DNA of 64,000 nucleotides, from contig NZ_JACHLE010000001.1 of assembly GCF_014204415.1 (NCBI RefSeq), positions 434,001-498,000 of the forward strand. The letters run 5' to 3'. Numbering within the stretch: the first letter of the stretch is position 1; every line of letters starts with the position of its first letter. This DNA comes from Chryseobacterium defluvii. Lineage in GTDB: Bacteria; Bacteroidota; Bacteroidia; Flavobacteriales; Weeksellaceae. The position numbers and the translations under genes are program-made. A model generated the notes under the pieces. That model did no database searches, was not told the DNA's origin, and worked only from the letters and a program-made list of their open reading frames with translations. Below, one piece after another: positions 34,483 to 43,160 of the stretch.

Positions 34483-35760
34483 TTGAGCCAAAATACTCCA
34501 TTAGCAGAAAAATTAAGACCTAAAATCCTAGATGAAGTTCTTGGGCAGGAACATCTTACCGGGGAAAAAGGTACGATCAGAAAAATGATCGAGAACGATG
34601 CCCTGAATTCATTGATATTTTGGGGGCCGCCGGGAACAGGGAAGACCACATTGGCGGAGATCATTTCTGAGAAATCCGGCAGGAAATTTTTTAAGCTCTC
34701 GGCAGTTTCTTCCGGCGTGAAAGATGTCCGGGATGTTATTGATGAAGCTAAAAAGCAAAACCTGTTTTCAGGAAAATCACCTATTCTGTTTATTGATGAG
34801 ATCCACCGTTTTAATAAATCCCAGCAGGATTCGCTTCTTCATGCTGTAGAGAAAGGCTGGATCGTACTCATAGGTGCTACAACTGAAAATCCGAGCTTTG
34901 AAGTGGTTTCGGCTTTACTTTCCAGAAGCCAGGTCTATGTTCTGAAAGCACTTAGTTATGAAAAGCTGGAAGAGCTTATCGAAATTGCTTCCGGAAGATA
35001 TAATAAGGATGAGAAAACTGATTTTAAAATAGAGGAAAAAGAAGCTTTTATCCAATATTCAGGCGGAGATGCACGAAAGCTGATCAATTCTGTGGAGCTT
35101 GTCCTGAACCAGTATAAGAATTCCGGGAAAATGGAGATCTCAAATGAAGATGTACTTTCCGTTCTGCAGGAAACCATGGCACTGTATGATAAAAATGGAG
35201 AGCAGCATTATGATATCATTTCTGCCTTCATCAAATCTATGAGGGGCAGTGATCCTAACGGAGCGGTGTATTGGCTGGCCAGGATGATCGCAGGAGGAGA
35301 GGATATTAAATTCATTGCCAGAAGGATGCTTATTCTGGCGGCTGAAGATATCGGGCTGGCTAATCCGAATGCCCTTGTTATAGCCAATAACTGTTTTCAG
35401 GCGGTAAATGTGATCGGGAATCCGGAAGCAAGGATTATTTTAAGTGAAACAGCAGTATATCTGGCGGTTTCTCCCAAAAGCAATTCCACTTATATGGCGA
35501 TTAATGAAGCTTTGGTATTGGTGAAAAAAACAGGGAACCTTCCCGTGCCGCTTCATCTCAGAAATGCCCCTACAAAACTTATGAAGGATATGGATTATGG
35601 GAAAGATTATAAATATGCCCATTCTTATGAAGGCAGTTTTGTAGATATGGATTTTTTGCCTGAAGAGATCAGAGATGTAAAATTGTATGATCCCGGAAAT
35701 AATGCCACCGAAAAGAAGATCTATGAAGAACTGAAAAAAAAGTGGAATGATAAGTATTAA
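34483..35760 (+). CDS. rarA: Replication-associated recombination protein A (AAA+ ATPase)
   Basis: 425 residues, normal. The start is a TTG, as no ATG precedes the conserved [20 protein letters not shown]. Walker A is [15 protein letters not shown] (about 45-60), Walker [17 protein letters not shown], sensor 1 [11 protein letters not shown], sensor 2 [14 protein letters not shown]. The C-terminal tetramerisation domain contains [18 protein letters not shown] and [12 protein letters not shown]. It acts at stalled forks and gaps, homologous to MgsA and WRNIP1. It ends at a bidirectional terminator. Confidence 0.95.
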   Translation: MSQNTPLAEKLRPKILDEVLGQEHLTGEKGTIRKMIENDALNSLIFWGPPGTGKTTLAEIISEKSGRKFFKLSAVSSGVKDVRDVIDEAKKQNLFSGKSPILFIDEIHRFNKSQQDSLLHAVEKGWIVLIGATTENPSFEVVSALLSRSQVYVLKALSYEKLEELIEIASGRYNKDEKTDFKIEEKEAFIQYSGGDARKLINSVELVLNQYKNSGKMEISNEDVLSVLQETMALYDKNGEQHYDIISAFIKSMRGSDPNGAVYWLARMIAGGEDIKFIARRMLILAAEDIGLANPNALVIANNCFQAVNVIGNPEARIILSETAVYLAVSPKSNSTYMAINEALVLVKKTGNLPVPLHLRNAPTKLMKDMDYGKDYKYAHSYEGSFVDMDFLPEEIRDVKLYDPGNNATEKKIYEELKKKWNDKY

Positions 35761-35762
35761 AT

Positions 35763-35795
35763 AAAAAAGACACTCAAATGAGAGTGTCCTTTTTA
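35763..35795. terminator. Bidirectional terminator after rarA
   Basis: AAAAAAGACACTC, loop AAATGA, GAGTGTCCTTTTT; convergent with the gene at 35810-36253. Confidence 0.85.
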
Positions 35796-35809
35796 TTCTA
35801 TCTGAACAA

Positions 35810-36253
35810 TTATTTTTGTATAGATTTAACCTGTGTAGAAATAAACAGGGATTTTTTACCGTTATAGTCTTTAACTTCTATATGATTCAGCATATCTCCA
35901 TATACTTTGGTTTCAGTATCGGTAAATTCATAACCGTCTATGAAAACCGGAGTATTTTTAGCCAGACTTTGCTGTTCATTTAGCTGGGCCAGAGATATTC
36001 TGTCCAGAACTTCCCCTTTTTTGATTTTAAATTCTGTAATTCCGTTTTCAGCCAGATAACTGAACTTTTTAAGGTTTTGGGGTAAGTTGGCCGCCTTATA
36101 CAAGCTCATACTTTGTATAATATCCTTTTTGCCTTTAAACATATCCACAGTCCCAACTACATTATCGGCGACTGCAAACTTGGTAGCAGGGTTCTTCTGT
36201 GCAAATAAACTTGCAGAAGCAAATATTAAAAAAGAGTAGAGTAATTTTTTCAT
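35810..36253 (-). CDS. Exported protein of unknown function
   Basis: 147 residues with signal peptide MKKLLYSFLIFASASLFAQ. The mature part begins KNPATKFAVADNVVGTVD and ends KDYNGKKSLFISTQVKSIQK, a two-part alpha/beta sequence without recognisable motif. No Cys or catalytic residues stand out. It is isolated: terminators on both sides. Family not recognised. Confidence 0.65.
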   Translation of the reverse strand: MKKLLYSFLIFASASLFAQKNPATKFAVADNVVGTVDMFKGKKDIIQSMSLYKAANLPQNLKKFSYLAENGITEFKIKKGEVLDRISLAQLNEQQSLAKNTPVFIDGYEFTDTETKVYGDMLNHIEVKDYNGKKSLFISTQVKSIQK

Positions 36254-36430
36254 AATCTATAAGAATAAGTAACTATTAAAAACGTGATAAATATAGTTAT
36301 TTTTTACAAAATGTGAACAAAATTTCGTAATAATTTGAAAAATATCCAGAAATAAATATTTTTATTAGAATTCTTAATCCTTATTTACGATAAACCTGTT
36401 CTGAAATGTTTTCCGGCTTGTAATACACTG

Positions 36431-36469
36431 TGCATAAAAAACAAACCATCGCATATTCCATGCGATGGT
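36431..36469. terminator. Terminator of the second C1q-like gene
   Basis: AAACCATCGCAT, loop ATTCC, ATGCGATGGTTT; U-rich on both strands. It serves the minus-strand gene 36498-37214. Confidence 0.85.
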
Positions 36470-36497
36470 TTTGTTTGTGTAGAGTAATTAAATTTTT

Positions 36498-37214
36498 TTA
36501 ATTAGAGACCTTATAAATGTAAAAAGAAGCATTACTTGAACTCAATACTGTGCCTCCTAAAACGCCGGTATTGGTAAGTCCGAAATAAAGCTTGTCACCA
36601 GCCTGTAAATTATAAAGAGAATTGATGCTGGCTTCAGAAATGGTAAGTGCCCCAAGCCCCAGGTTAAGACCGCTGAATTCCCTTATATCCAGCGGAGTGA
36701 AGGTTCCACTGGTATTCTTAATGATTCCGATTCCGGGGCCGCCCGTCAGTAAAGAAGCCTGAAGACCGGAGCCATACCGGAAATAAAAGCCTATTGCATA
36801 CACACCGGTGGAGGGTACAGTATAGGAATAGTCTGTATTTGAAAATAAAGACGCAGAACCAGTAGTTCTGTCAGTTGTAAGAAAATTAATTTGTTTCCAT
36901 GTTGAGAATAATGTAACACTCAACAGGCTGATGCCTCCTGTTTTCTGGGCAGAGTAAACGGTAGTATTGGTGTTGGCGGCATTAGCTGCAGCATCTATAA
37001 TTATTTGTGGGTCTACCTTGGCTACCTGGAAGCTTCCCAAGTTAACCGCCATAATCTGATAACCGGGCAGTGCTGTAACTATTGGGGTTTCCCTTACTTT
37101 CAATGTGCCATTTATATCCAAAGTGGCTGTTGGAGTAGGAGTATTGATCCCTACCTGAGAAAAAATAAAGGCAGAGAATAATACTAAAATTAAATTATAA
37201 ATCTTAGTTTTCAT
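36498..37214 (-). CDS. Secreted protein with probable C1q/TNF-like domain (second copy of the theme)
   Basis: 238 residues. Signal peptide ends FIFSQ, then VGINTPTPTATLDINGTLKV, the same opening as the protein at 359-1462 (SQVGINTPMPSAAMDI). From about residue 85 the strands KQINFLTT, YSYTVPSTGVYAIGFYFRYG, LYNLQAGDKLYFGLTNTG and ASFYIYKVSN read as a C1q-like jelly roll. Both proteins share start and end but not the middle. Function unknown; a surface or extracellular trimer is plausible. The 250 bp upstream and 240 bp downstream hold no gene. Confidence 0.7.
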   Translation of the reverse strand: MKTKIYNLILVLFSAFIFSQVGINTPTPTATLDINGTLKVRETPIVTALPGYQIMAVNLGSFQVAKVDPQIIIDAAANAANTNTTVYSAQKTGGISLLSVTLFSTWKQINFLTTDRTTGSASLFSNTDYSYTVPSTGVYAIGFYFRYGSGLQASLLTGGPGIGIIKNTSGTFTPLDIREFSGLNLGLGALTISEASINSLYNLQAGDKLYFGLTNTGVLGGTVLSSSNASFYIYKVSN

Positions 37215-37407
37215 GAGTGGATTGTTTAATTAGTTTTCTATTTAAATACAGCAAAAATTATGCCTTATGAGTAATAATTTTACAACATAAATAATGTATG
37301 AATTAAAATATTTTAATTTAATTTTAAATATGTGTTTATATTGGTTGTGTTGGTTTAATATTGTTGCTTATTTGTGAAATTTAAAATCGTTTTTTGATTA
37401 ATTTTAT

Positions 37408-37450
37408 AAAATAGCAATGCTGTCAGGTCTCTGACAGCATTGCTATTTTG
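37408..37450 (-). terminator. Terminator after pheA
   Basis: An 18-bp perfect stem: AAAATAGCAATGCTGTCA (37408-37425), loop GGTCTC, TGACAGCATTGCTATTTT (37432-37449). It is symmetric, so it may stop transcripts from both sides. Confidence 0.85.
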
Positions 37451-37464
37451 GAGAATGACAAAAT

Positions 37465-38313
37465 TTAACTTTGCAATAAGAATTCCTTATAACTTCCCAG
37501 AAAATCAATTCCAGCATTAATTGATTTTAGCTCTTCAATAGCATTTTCATGAAGGACACTGTCCCATTTCCCAACCACATTAATGAAGAAAAAGTAATTC
37601 CCAAGACCGGTCTTTAGAGTTCTTGACTCTATTTTGCTCAGATTCATCTTTCTCCATGCAAAGACCGATAAAACCTGATGCAGCCCTCCGGCATGATCCT
37701 CAGGAAGTGTGATAAGCAGTCCAGATTTCTCACCTAATACCTCCAGTTTATTATTGTTATAAGGGTTTTGTATCTTGGAAATGACTATAAACCTCGTATG
37801 ATTCTGCTCAAAGTCCTGAATATTATGATTGATGATCTTTAACCCATACAAATGGGCGGCAAACTGATTGGCTACTGCAGCCAGCGTTCTGTCCAGATTT
37901 TCCGAAATATATTTGGCAGCGGCAGCCGTAGAAGAAAAATCCTGCTTTTGAATGGATTTATAATGACTATCCAGAAAATGAAAACTCTGGGCCAATGCCT
38001 GCGGGTGTGAATATATTTTTTCAATGTTTTCAGAAAAATTGTCAGGATGGATCATTAAATGATGGGCTATAGGCATGACAGCTTCGGCTTCAATCTTTAT
38101 AGAAGGGGTCTTATATAAATAATCAAGTGTCATAGAAACAGTTCCTTCAATTGAATTTTCAAGCGGGACAACCGCTTTTTCCACTTCTCCGTTTTCCACT
38201 GCCGTAAAACAATCTAATATATTAGCTTGTGGTATAAGTTCCTCATTAGGGAAGAGTTGTGTGGCAGCCAATTGGGTAAAACTGGCTTGTGGGCCCAGGA
38301 ATGCAATCTTCAT
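37465..38313 (-). CDS. pheA: Prephenate dehydratase
   Basis: 282 residues, monofunctional form with a C-terminal ACT domain. The catalytic region has AFLGPQASFTQLAA, AVVPLENSIEGTVSMTLDYL and DFSSTAAAAKYISE, where the Ser/Thr pair and the ENS motif are typical. The ACT domain starts near residue 190 (SGLLITLPEDHAGGLHQVLS), contains NLSKIESRTLKT and is the phenylalanine-sensing site in homologues. It makes phenylpyruvate for phenylalanine synthesis. It is 12 nt after the thioesterase gene in the same unit. Confidence 0.93.
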   Translation of the reverse strand: MKIAFLGPQASFTQLAATQLFPNEELIPQANILDCFTAVENGEVEKAVVPLENSIEGTVSMTLDYLYKTPSIKIEAEAVMPIAHHLMIHPDNFSENIEKIYSHPQALAQSFHFLDSHYKSIQKQDFSSTAAAAKYISENLDRTLAAVANQFAAHLYGLKIINHNIQDFEQNHTRFIVISKIQNPYNNNKLEVLGEKSGLLITLPEDHAGGLHQVLSVFAWRKMNLSKIESRTLKTGLGNYFFFINVVGKWDSVLHENAIEELKSINAGIDFLGSYKEFLLQS

Positions 38314-38325
38314 ATATTTATGTAT

Positions 38326-38739
38326 TTATTCAGTTTTCCAGTTTACTTCGATAAGTTTCATCAGAGCGTCCGGACATTTAATGATTTTATTGGTTTTGGC
38401 TTCTAAAAAAAACAGGGTAGTGGAAGCTTCGGTGATCTTCATTTTCTGCTCATTGAAAATCTCATATTCGAACTCAATCCTTACTCCCGGAATTTTTTTA
38501 ACATAAGTATGAATTTCTAATACCTGATCATACAAAGCTGGTTTTAAATACTTAATTTTATACTCTGAAACAGGAAGCCAAATCCCTTGGTTTTCAATTT
38601 CATCATATGACATTCCTATGCTTCGGAAAAGTTCAACTCTGCCAATCTCAAAATATTCTGCATAGTTGCCGTAGTATACGTATTTCATAGGGTCTGTTTC
38701 TCCGTAACGTACTCGTATTGAGTGGATTGTATGTATCAT
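38326..38739 (-). CDS. Acyl-CoA thioesterase, YbgC/FadM-like hotdog
   Basis: 137 residues from the ATG at 38739. An ATG at 38760 is one base after the promoter -7 box and cannot be transcribed in full. The 4HBT motif RVRYGETDPMKYVYYGNYAE carries the catalytic Asp and the YGNY triad, followed by RVELFRSIGMSYDEIE. YbgC-like enzymes hydrolyse short-chain acyl-CoA. It precedes pheA by 12 nt. Function with pheA may be incidental. Confidence 0.88.
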   Translation of the reverse strand: MIHTIHSIRVRYGETDPMKYVYYGNYAEYFEIGRVELFRSIGMSYDEIENQGIWLPVSEYKIKYLKPALYDQVLEIHTYVKKIPGVRIEFEYEIFNEQKMKITEASTTLFFLEAKTNKIIKCPDALMKLIEVNWKTE

Positions 38740-38761
38740 TTTAAGTGAATAATTATACATA

Positions 38762-38769
38762 CAAATATA
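38762..38769 (-). promoter_or_regulatory. -7 box of the thioesterase/pheA unit
   Basis: Minus strand TATATTTG, 22 nt upstream of the ATG at 38739. Confidence 0.5.
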
Positions 38770-38876
38770 TTTTTAAATAATCAATACCTGCAAAATTTTT
38801 TTTTGAAAATAAAAAATTAGACCTTTGTCTTCCTTCTAAAAAAAGTACTAACTCTAAGAATCAATCGGGGCATAAA

Positions 38877-40331
38877 ATGGATGAAAATTTAGTGATGATA
38901 TGGCAGAAGTGCCTTCAGTTCATGCGGGATAACCTAAATGCTGCTGAAGATAATTCTGATTTGAAAAAACTCGAAAAATCTTTCGATTTGTTGTTCGATA
39001 AAGTTCAGCCAGTTTCATTGGTTGACAATAATCTTACGCTAATGGTTCCTAGTGATTTTTATAAGGAATATATTGAGGACAACTATTTATCATTACTTTC
39101 TGCTGCCCTGAAGAAAAATATAGGTAAAGGAGTGAAACTTTGGTATTCTGTGATGGAAAATAAGCCTAATGGTGTAGAAAAACCCGTTACGCTGAATATG
39201 AAAGGGAAAAGTATCCCTACCCCCAAGGTTCAGGAGACCATGCCTCAGGGATTCTCATCCAATATCGTCAATCCTTTTGTAGTACCGGGAATCAAAAAAG
39301 TAAATATAGACTCCAATCTAAAGTCTGATTTCTCTTTTGATAATTATGTGGAAGGGGAAAGCAATAAATTTGCTGCCACGGTAGCGAAATCTATTGCAAA
39401 AAGACCTGGCGCAACTGCTTTCAACCCATTATTCCTATATGGAGGATACGGAGTTGGAAAAACGCATTTAGGACAAGCGGTAGGTCTGGAAGTAAAAAAT
39501 CAGTTTCCGGATAAGGTAGTACTGTATTTATCATCTGAAAAATTTATACAGCAGTTTATTTCCGCTGCAAAAGCTCATAAACAGACCGAATTTGCCAATT
39601 TCTATCAGATGGTGGATGTACTGATTATCGATGATATCCAGTTCCTTTCAGGAAAATCGGCAACACAGGACAGTTTCTTCCATATTTTTGATTATCTGCA
39701 TCAGAATGGTAAGCAGATTATCCTGACCTCAGATAAGGCTCCGGCAGATATTATGGATATTCAGGATAGGATTGTTTCCCGTTTCAAATGGGGGCTTTCT
39801 GCAGAGATCAAATCTCCTGACTATGATACCCGCAGGAAAATCATCATTGACAAATTAAGCCGTGACGGAATTGTCCTTACGGATGATATGCTTGATTTCC
39901 TTGCATCAGAAGCAAAAACCAATGTAAGAGAACTTATTGGGGTGATCAATTCCGTTATTGCTTATTCCACTATCTATAAATCGGATTTAAGCCTTGAATT
40001 ATTGAAAGAGACCATCAATAAGATCGCGGCCAATCAGAAAAAAATCATCAATATTCCCTATATTCAGGAAATTGTGTGTGAGTATTTCGGGATTAAAAGA
40101 GAACAGCTCTTATCTAAAACCAGAAAAAGAGAAATTGCACTTCCGAGACAGCTGGCTATGTATTTTGCCAAAGAATTTACCAATGCCACCTTTACCAAGA
40201 TCGGGGAAGAAATGGGTGGAAAAGATCATTCAACCGTAATGTATGCCTGCGAGACTATAAAAGACATCTCAAAAATTGATAAAGAGGTGAAAAAATATGT
40301 AAAGGAACTAACGGAAAGAATCAAGCATTAA
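38877..40331 (+). CDS. dnaA: Chromosomal replication initiator DnaA
   Basis: 484 residues with all four domains. Domain I is at about 1-90 and a linker at 90-150. Domain III has PLFLYGGYGVGKTHLGQAVG (Walker A), DVLIIDDIQFLSGK (Walker B) and QIILTSDKAPADI. Domain IV has the DnaA signature MGGKDHSTVMYACETI. It opens the origin with ATP. No cluster of DnaA boxes (TTATCCACA-like) is visible in the 137 bp upstream or downstream, so the origin is not clearly here. Divergent from pheA/thioesterase. Confidence 0.97.
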   Translation: MDENLVMIWQKCLQFMRDNLNAAEDNSDLKKLEKSFDLLFDKVQPVSLVDNNLTLMVPSDFYKEYIEDNYLSLLSAALKKNIGKGVKLWYSVMENKPNGVEKPVTLNMKGKSIPTPKVQETMPQGFSSNIVNPFVVPGIKKVNIDSNLKSDFSFDNYVEGESNKFAATVAKSIAKRPGATAFNPLFLYGGYGVGKTHLGQAVGLEVKNQFPDKVVLYLSSEKFIQQFISAAKAHKQTEFANFYQMVDVLIIDDIQFLSGKSATQDSFFHIFDYLHQNGKQIILTSDKAPADIMDIQDRIVSRFKWGLSAEIKSPDYDTRRKIIIDKLSRDGIVLTDDMLDFLASEAKTNVRELIGVINSVIAYSTIYKSDLSLELLKETINKIAANQKKIINIPYIQEIVCEYFGIKREQLLSKTRKREIALPRQLAMYFAKEFTNATFTKIGEEMGGKDHSTVMYACETIKDISKIDKEVKKYVKELTERIKH

Positions 40332-40400
40332 TATACACAACATAAAAAAATAAAAATGGAGAATAATTTATTCTTCATTTTTTATTTAGTTTTGTTTAAA

Positions 40401-40408
40401 TACATTTG
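40401..40408 (+). promoter_or_regulatory. -7 box 5 nt before the phosphatase start
   Basis: TACATTTG, then ATACT and the ATG at 40414. A TTG at 40392-40394 is too close to serve as -33. Confidence 0.4.
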
Positions 40409-40413
40409 ATACT

Positions 40414-40878
40414 ATGAAATTACTGATGGTCTGCCTGGGGAACATTTGCAGAAGCCCTTTGGCAGAAGGAATAATGAAAACGAAACTTCCGGGACATTTT
40501 TTTGTAGATTCAGCCGGAACCATTTTCCTGCATGAAGGGGAACATCCTGATAAAAGAGCCATTAAAACGGCTGCCAATCATGGTATAGATATCTCAAAGC
40601 AGGTTTCGAGACCGGTTATCAATGCTGATTTTGATCATTTTGACAAGATCTACTGTATGGATATCGATGTCTATGAAGATGTAATTTCAAAGGCCAGAAA
40701 TGAGGAACAGCGCCGGAAAATTTCCTTATTTCTTGCATCGGCAGGAAATCACGAGAATGCTGAAGTCCCTGATCCATATTGGGGAGATACGAAAGATTTT
40801 GAGAATGTATTTCAGCTTTTAGATAAAGCTTGTGATCAGATTGCCATTCAGCTGAGATCAATAGCTCATAATTCATAA
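40414..40878 (+). CDS. Low-molecular-weight protein-tyrosine phosphatase
   Basis: 154 residues, normal. The P-loop CLGNICRSPLAEG at residues 7-19 supplies the nucleophile Cys and the Arg of C-x5-R; the acid Asp is in VPDPYWGDTKDFE. KIYCMDIDVYED lies in the substrate-loop region. It hydrolyses phosphotyrosine or arylphosphates; in bacteria often linked to capsule kinases, of which none is nearby. The last codons (SIAHNS) are encoded by a 7-bp tandem repeat. Confidence 0.93.
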   Translation: MKLLMVCLGNICRSPLAEGIMKTKLPGHFFVDSAGTIFLHEGEHPDKRAIKTAANHGIDISKQVSRPVINADFDHFDKIYCMDIDVYEDVISKARNEEQRRKISLFLASAGNHENAEVPDPYWGDTKDFENVFQLLDKACDQIAIQLRSIAHNS

Positions 40879-40892
40879 CTTATAACTCATAA
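40865..40892 (+). repeat. Four-unit 7-bp tandem repeat at a gene end
   Basis: CTCATAA, TTCATAA, CTTATAA, CTCATAA in a row. The LMW phosphatase stop codon lies in unit 2, and the methylase ATG is 8 nt after the last unit. Copy-number change would alter the phosphatase C-terminus and the intergenic gap. Confidence 0.7.
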
Positions 40893-40900
40893 CTTCCGCA

Positions 40901-41599
40901 ATGTTATTCTTACTTCCAGCCTATTTATCTGAAAATACCCCTGTTAGCCATTTTTCCCCTGTTTTGAAAGACTACATCATGCAGACGGACCACTTTTTTG
41001 TGGAAAATGAAAAAACAGCCAGAAAAGTTATTAAGTTTTTTGCTCCTGAAAAGAAACAGGCAGATCTGAAATTGTTTCTATTAGACAAATACACCGAGAA
41101 TACAGACATCAGAGAAGCTCAGGAACTGATGCTGAAAGGGCAGGACTTTGGATTGCTTTCGGAAGCCGGCCTTCCCTGTATTGCCGATCCGGGGAATATT
41201 ATTGTGAAATGGTGTCATGAGAAAAATATCAGGGTTATTCCTGTTTCGGGACCTTCTTCTATTATCCTGGCATTAATTTCTAGTGGATTTAATGGTCAGG
41301 AATTCTCTTTTCATGGATATTTGCCGATCGATAAGGGTGAAAAGAAAAAGCAGATCCTGCATTTGGAAGATCTGGTGCAGAAGACAGGTTATTCCCAGAT
41401 TTTTATGGAAACTCCTTACAGGAATAATCAGCTTTTTGAAGATCTGTGTAAATTCTTATCTCCCAATACGAAGCTGTGTATTGCGGCTGATATCAACGAT
41501 CCAGAACATGAATTTATTCAGACCAAAACCATTAACAATTGGAAAAAAGCAAACCCCGCACTCCATAAGATTCCAGCGGTATTTGTTTTGGGGAAATAA
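40901..41599 (+). CDS. RsmI-like tetrapyrrole methylase-fold SAM methyltransferase
   Basis: 232 residues. Core motifs: MLKGQDFGLLSEAGLPCIAD in the GxxxxxS/P region, PVSGPSSIILALISSGFNGQ (the signature PG.S of class III methylases), FHGYLPIDKGEKKK and FMETPYRNNQLFEDLC. The length and PYR..L are as in RsmI relatives, which 2'-O-methylate C1402 of 16S rRNA; full RsmI is longer, so the exact target is not certain. It follows the phosphatase by 22 nt and is followed by a hairpin repeat element. Confidence 0.83.
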   Translation: MLFLLPAYLSENTPVSHFSPVLKDYIMQTDHFFVENEKTARKVIKFFAPEKKQADLKLFLLDKYTENTDIREAQELMLKGQDFGLLSEAGLPCIADPGNIIVKWCHEKNIRVIPVSGPSSIILALISSGFNGQEFSFHGYLPIDKGEKKKQILHLEDLVQKTGYSQIFMETPYRNNQLFEDLCKFLSPNTKLCIAADINDPEHEFIQTKTINNWKKANPALHKIPAVFVLGK

Positions 41600-41602
41600 T
41601 TT

Positions 41603-41703
41603 TTCTCCCGCAGATTTGGCAGATTATGCAGATGATCACGCTTAAAATATTAATGGTTAAATAAATACATCAGAAAAAAGATCTGCCAAATCTGCGGGCG
41701 TTT
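41603..41703 (+). repeat. Hairpin repeat element B (18-bp inverted repeat)
   Basis: CCCGCAGATTTGGCAGAT at 41607-41624 is the exact reverse complement of 41681-41698. The left side of the spacer (TATGCAGATGATCACGC) resembles that of element C at 50655. About 42 bp of the left part are shared with C with few differences. It lies directly before the GxxExxY gene (41723-42100, minus strand). Confidence 0.85.
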
Positions 41704-41722
41704 TCTAAACATTTTGCCAAAC

Positions 41723-42100
41723 CTACAAATTATTAACTACTCTCTTCACTCCGTCCAGAATGTTAGTAGTATTAAAATTCACCAGTAATCCCAGCTTTTT
41801 ATCAGATAGTTTTAAATAAGTTTTCAGCTGTTTGTAATGAATATCTTCCAGGCTTCTTACAGATTTGAGTTCCAGGATTACTTTGTCTTCAACAAGCAGA
41901 TCAATCCTAAAGTTGGTATCAAATTTTTTATTGTCATAAGTAACGGGAAGCCATAATTCCGATTGTACATCAAGACCGTTTTCCTCCAATTCATATAACA
42001 AAATTTTCTGGTATACGGATTCCAATAAGCCGGGGCCCAGCTCATTATATACATTAAAGATACATTTTCTTGCGAGGTAAGAAATTTCATTTTCATTCAT
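41723..42100 (-). CDS. GxxExxY protein (PDDEXK-nuclease-like)
   Basis: 125 residues. The family hallmark is NELGPGLLESVYQKILLYEL (G-x-x-E-x-x-Y). Core: FRIDLLVEDKVILELKSV, an Asp-x(n)-ExK signature that fits a PD-(D/E)XK nuclease, and IHYKQLKTYLKLSDKKLG. The family is widespread in Bacteroidota and other environmental genomes; its function is unknown. It is preceded on the genome by hairpin element B, 20 bp from its stop codon. No promoter is obvious. Confidence 0.87.
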   Translation of the reverse strand: MNENEISYLARKCIFNVYNELGPGLLESVYQKILLYELEENGLDVQSELWLPVTYDNKKFDTNFRIDLLVEDKVILELKSVRSLEDIHYKQLKTYLKLSDKKLGLLVNFNTTNILDGVKRVVNNL

Positions 42101-42168
42101 TTGGTTTTTATTGCAATTTACTGATTTAACAGATTGCTAAATGGTACTTTTGTAGGTAATTAGGTTTT

Positions 42169-43056
42169 TTAAGACTTATTTTTTCTTCGTAATCTCCATT
42201 TTTTCCAAAAGAAAATGATAATCGGTATGATCAGTAAGAATGGCCAGAGAGAAACCAACCCAAGAAGAAAGCTTACGAAACTATTCCAGCCTTCGGTAAG
42301 AGAATCTGCAAAACGGTTTCCAAAACCTATCTTTGAAGTGGCAGAACTTCTTGCTTTTTCCTTGTATAAGCTTAAATTTAAGGTACTGTAATTCACTCGG
42401 TCATCAATGAAGCGCAATTTACCTTCTGCAACATCAATCTCATCTTCCAAACCTCGTATCTTTTCCTGAATGTCAAGCATATCTTTTGTTGAACCTGCCT
42501 TTTTAAGCAGATCACGGTATTTTTCAAGATATATCTTCTTATTGGACAGCTTTATAGAAACATCCGTATATTCTTCTGTTACATCATCGGAAGAGATGCT
42601 TTTAGATTGTACGGAGCCTATACCGTCAGAAAAAGAATTGATCAGAGCATCGAAATTTTTATGAGGAACACGGATGATAAGGCCCAGGTTTTCATCGGTA
42701 TCCGTATTCTGGAAATTTTCGTTCTGAGTATAAGCATTGTATTTTTTTATCGTTTCATTAATCTGAATATGGGCTTTTTTCAAGTCTCCAACCTGGATAG
42801 TCATGTTACCGTTCTTAATGATCTTCTTGGAAATCGTATCAGTTTTTTTCGAAGAGGTTTGCTCATTAGGAGAGGATGGAGGCGGAGGAGGCATTTCTAT
42901 ATTTGTCGTGGCAACCACTTTGTCTTCAGATATTAATTTTTCAGACATTTCATTGGGTGGTTGTATTTGTAAAGCAGAAGCTTCACCAGCTATACTTTCG
43001 GATTTATTACAATGAATAAGAATAAGGCAAAATAGAGGTAAGATTAAATTTTTCAT
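42169..43056 (-). CDS. DUF4349 membrane lipoprotein
   Basis: 295 residues. The signal ends LILIHC, a lipobox Cys. A Pro-rich stretch (EMPPPPPSS) is followed by the DUF4349 region at about 80-250, which contains GNMTIQVGDLKKAHIQINET, a long coiled coil (DMLDIQEKIRGLEDEIDVAE), and a C-terminal membrane segment (LGLVSLWPFLLIIPIIIFF) before a basic tail. The family is an envelope protein of unknown role. Convergent genes on one side, divergent on the other. Confidence 0.85.
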   Translation of the reverse strand: MKNLILPLFCLILIHCNKSESIAGEASALQIQPPNEMSEKLISEDKVVATTNIEMPPPPPSSPNEQTSSKKTDTISKKIIKNGNMTIQVGDLKKAHIQINETIKKYNAYTQNENFQNTDTDENLGLIIRVPHKNFDALINSFSDGIGSVQSKSISSDDVTEEYTDVSIKLSNKKIYLEKYRDLLKKAGSTKDMLDIQEKIRGLEDEIDVAEGKLRFIDDRVNYSTLNLSLYKEKARSSATSKIGFGNRFADSLTEGWNSFVSFLLGLVSLWPFLLIIPIIIFFWKKWRLRRKNKS

Positions 43057-43160
43057 GAAAAGGTTTTGATAATTATATCAAAAAGCATGCTTAAAACTGA
43101 AAACATATAATTATTAATAAGCCAGATATTAAAATTCAAATTATTTCCTATTTTTAATGA

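Noticed and set aside
34383..34664. N-terminal extension of YidD to 182 residues
   Set aside because: The extra 94 residues run backwards through the rarA promoter and first codons, are unlike YidD, and the conserved protein starts at the TTG at 34382.
36254..36497. Hidden gene between the exported protein and the second C1q-like gene
   Set aside because: All frames are broken by stops, and the only structure is the terminator at 36431-36469.
38740..38876. Chromosome origin next to dnaA
   Set aside because: No cluster of TTATCCACA-like DnaA boxes and no AT-rich unwinding repeat is visible in the 137 bp before dnaA or the 80 bp after it.
41283..41645. Overlapping 120-codon ORF ending in hairpin element B
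   Set aside because: It is an alternate frame of the RsmI-like gene, with its tail read out of the repeat.
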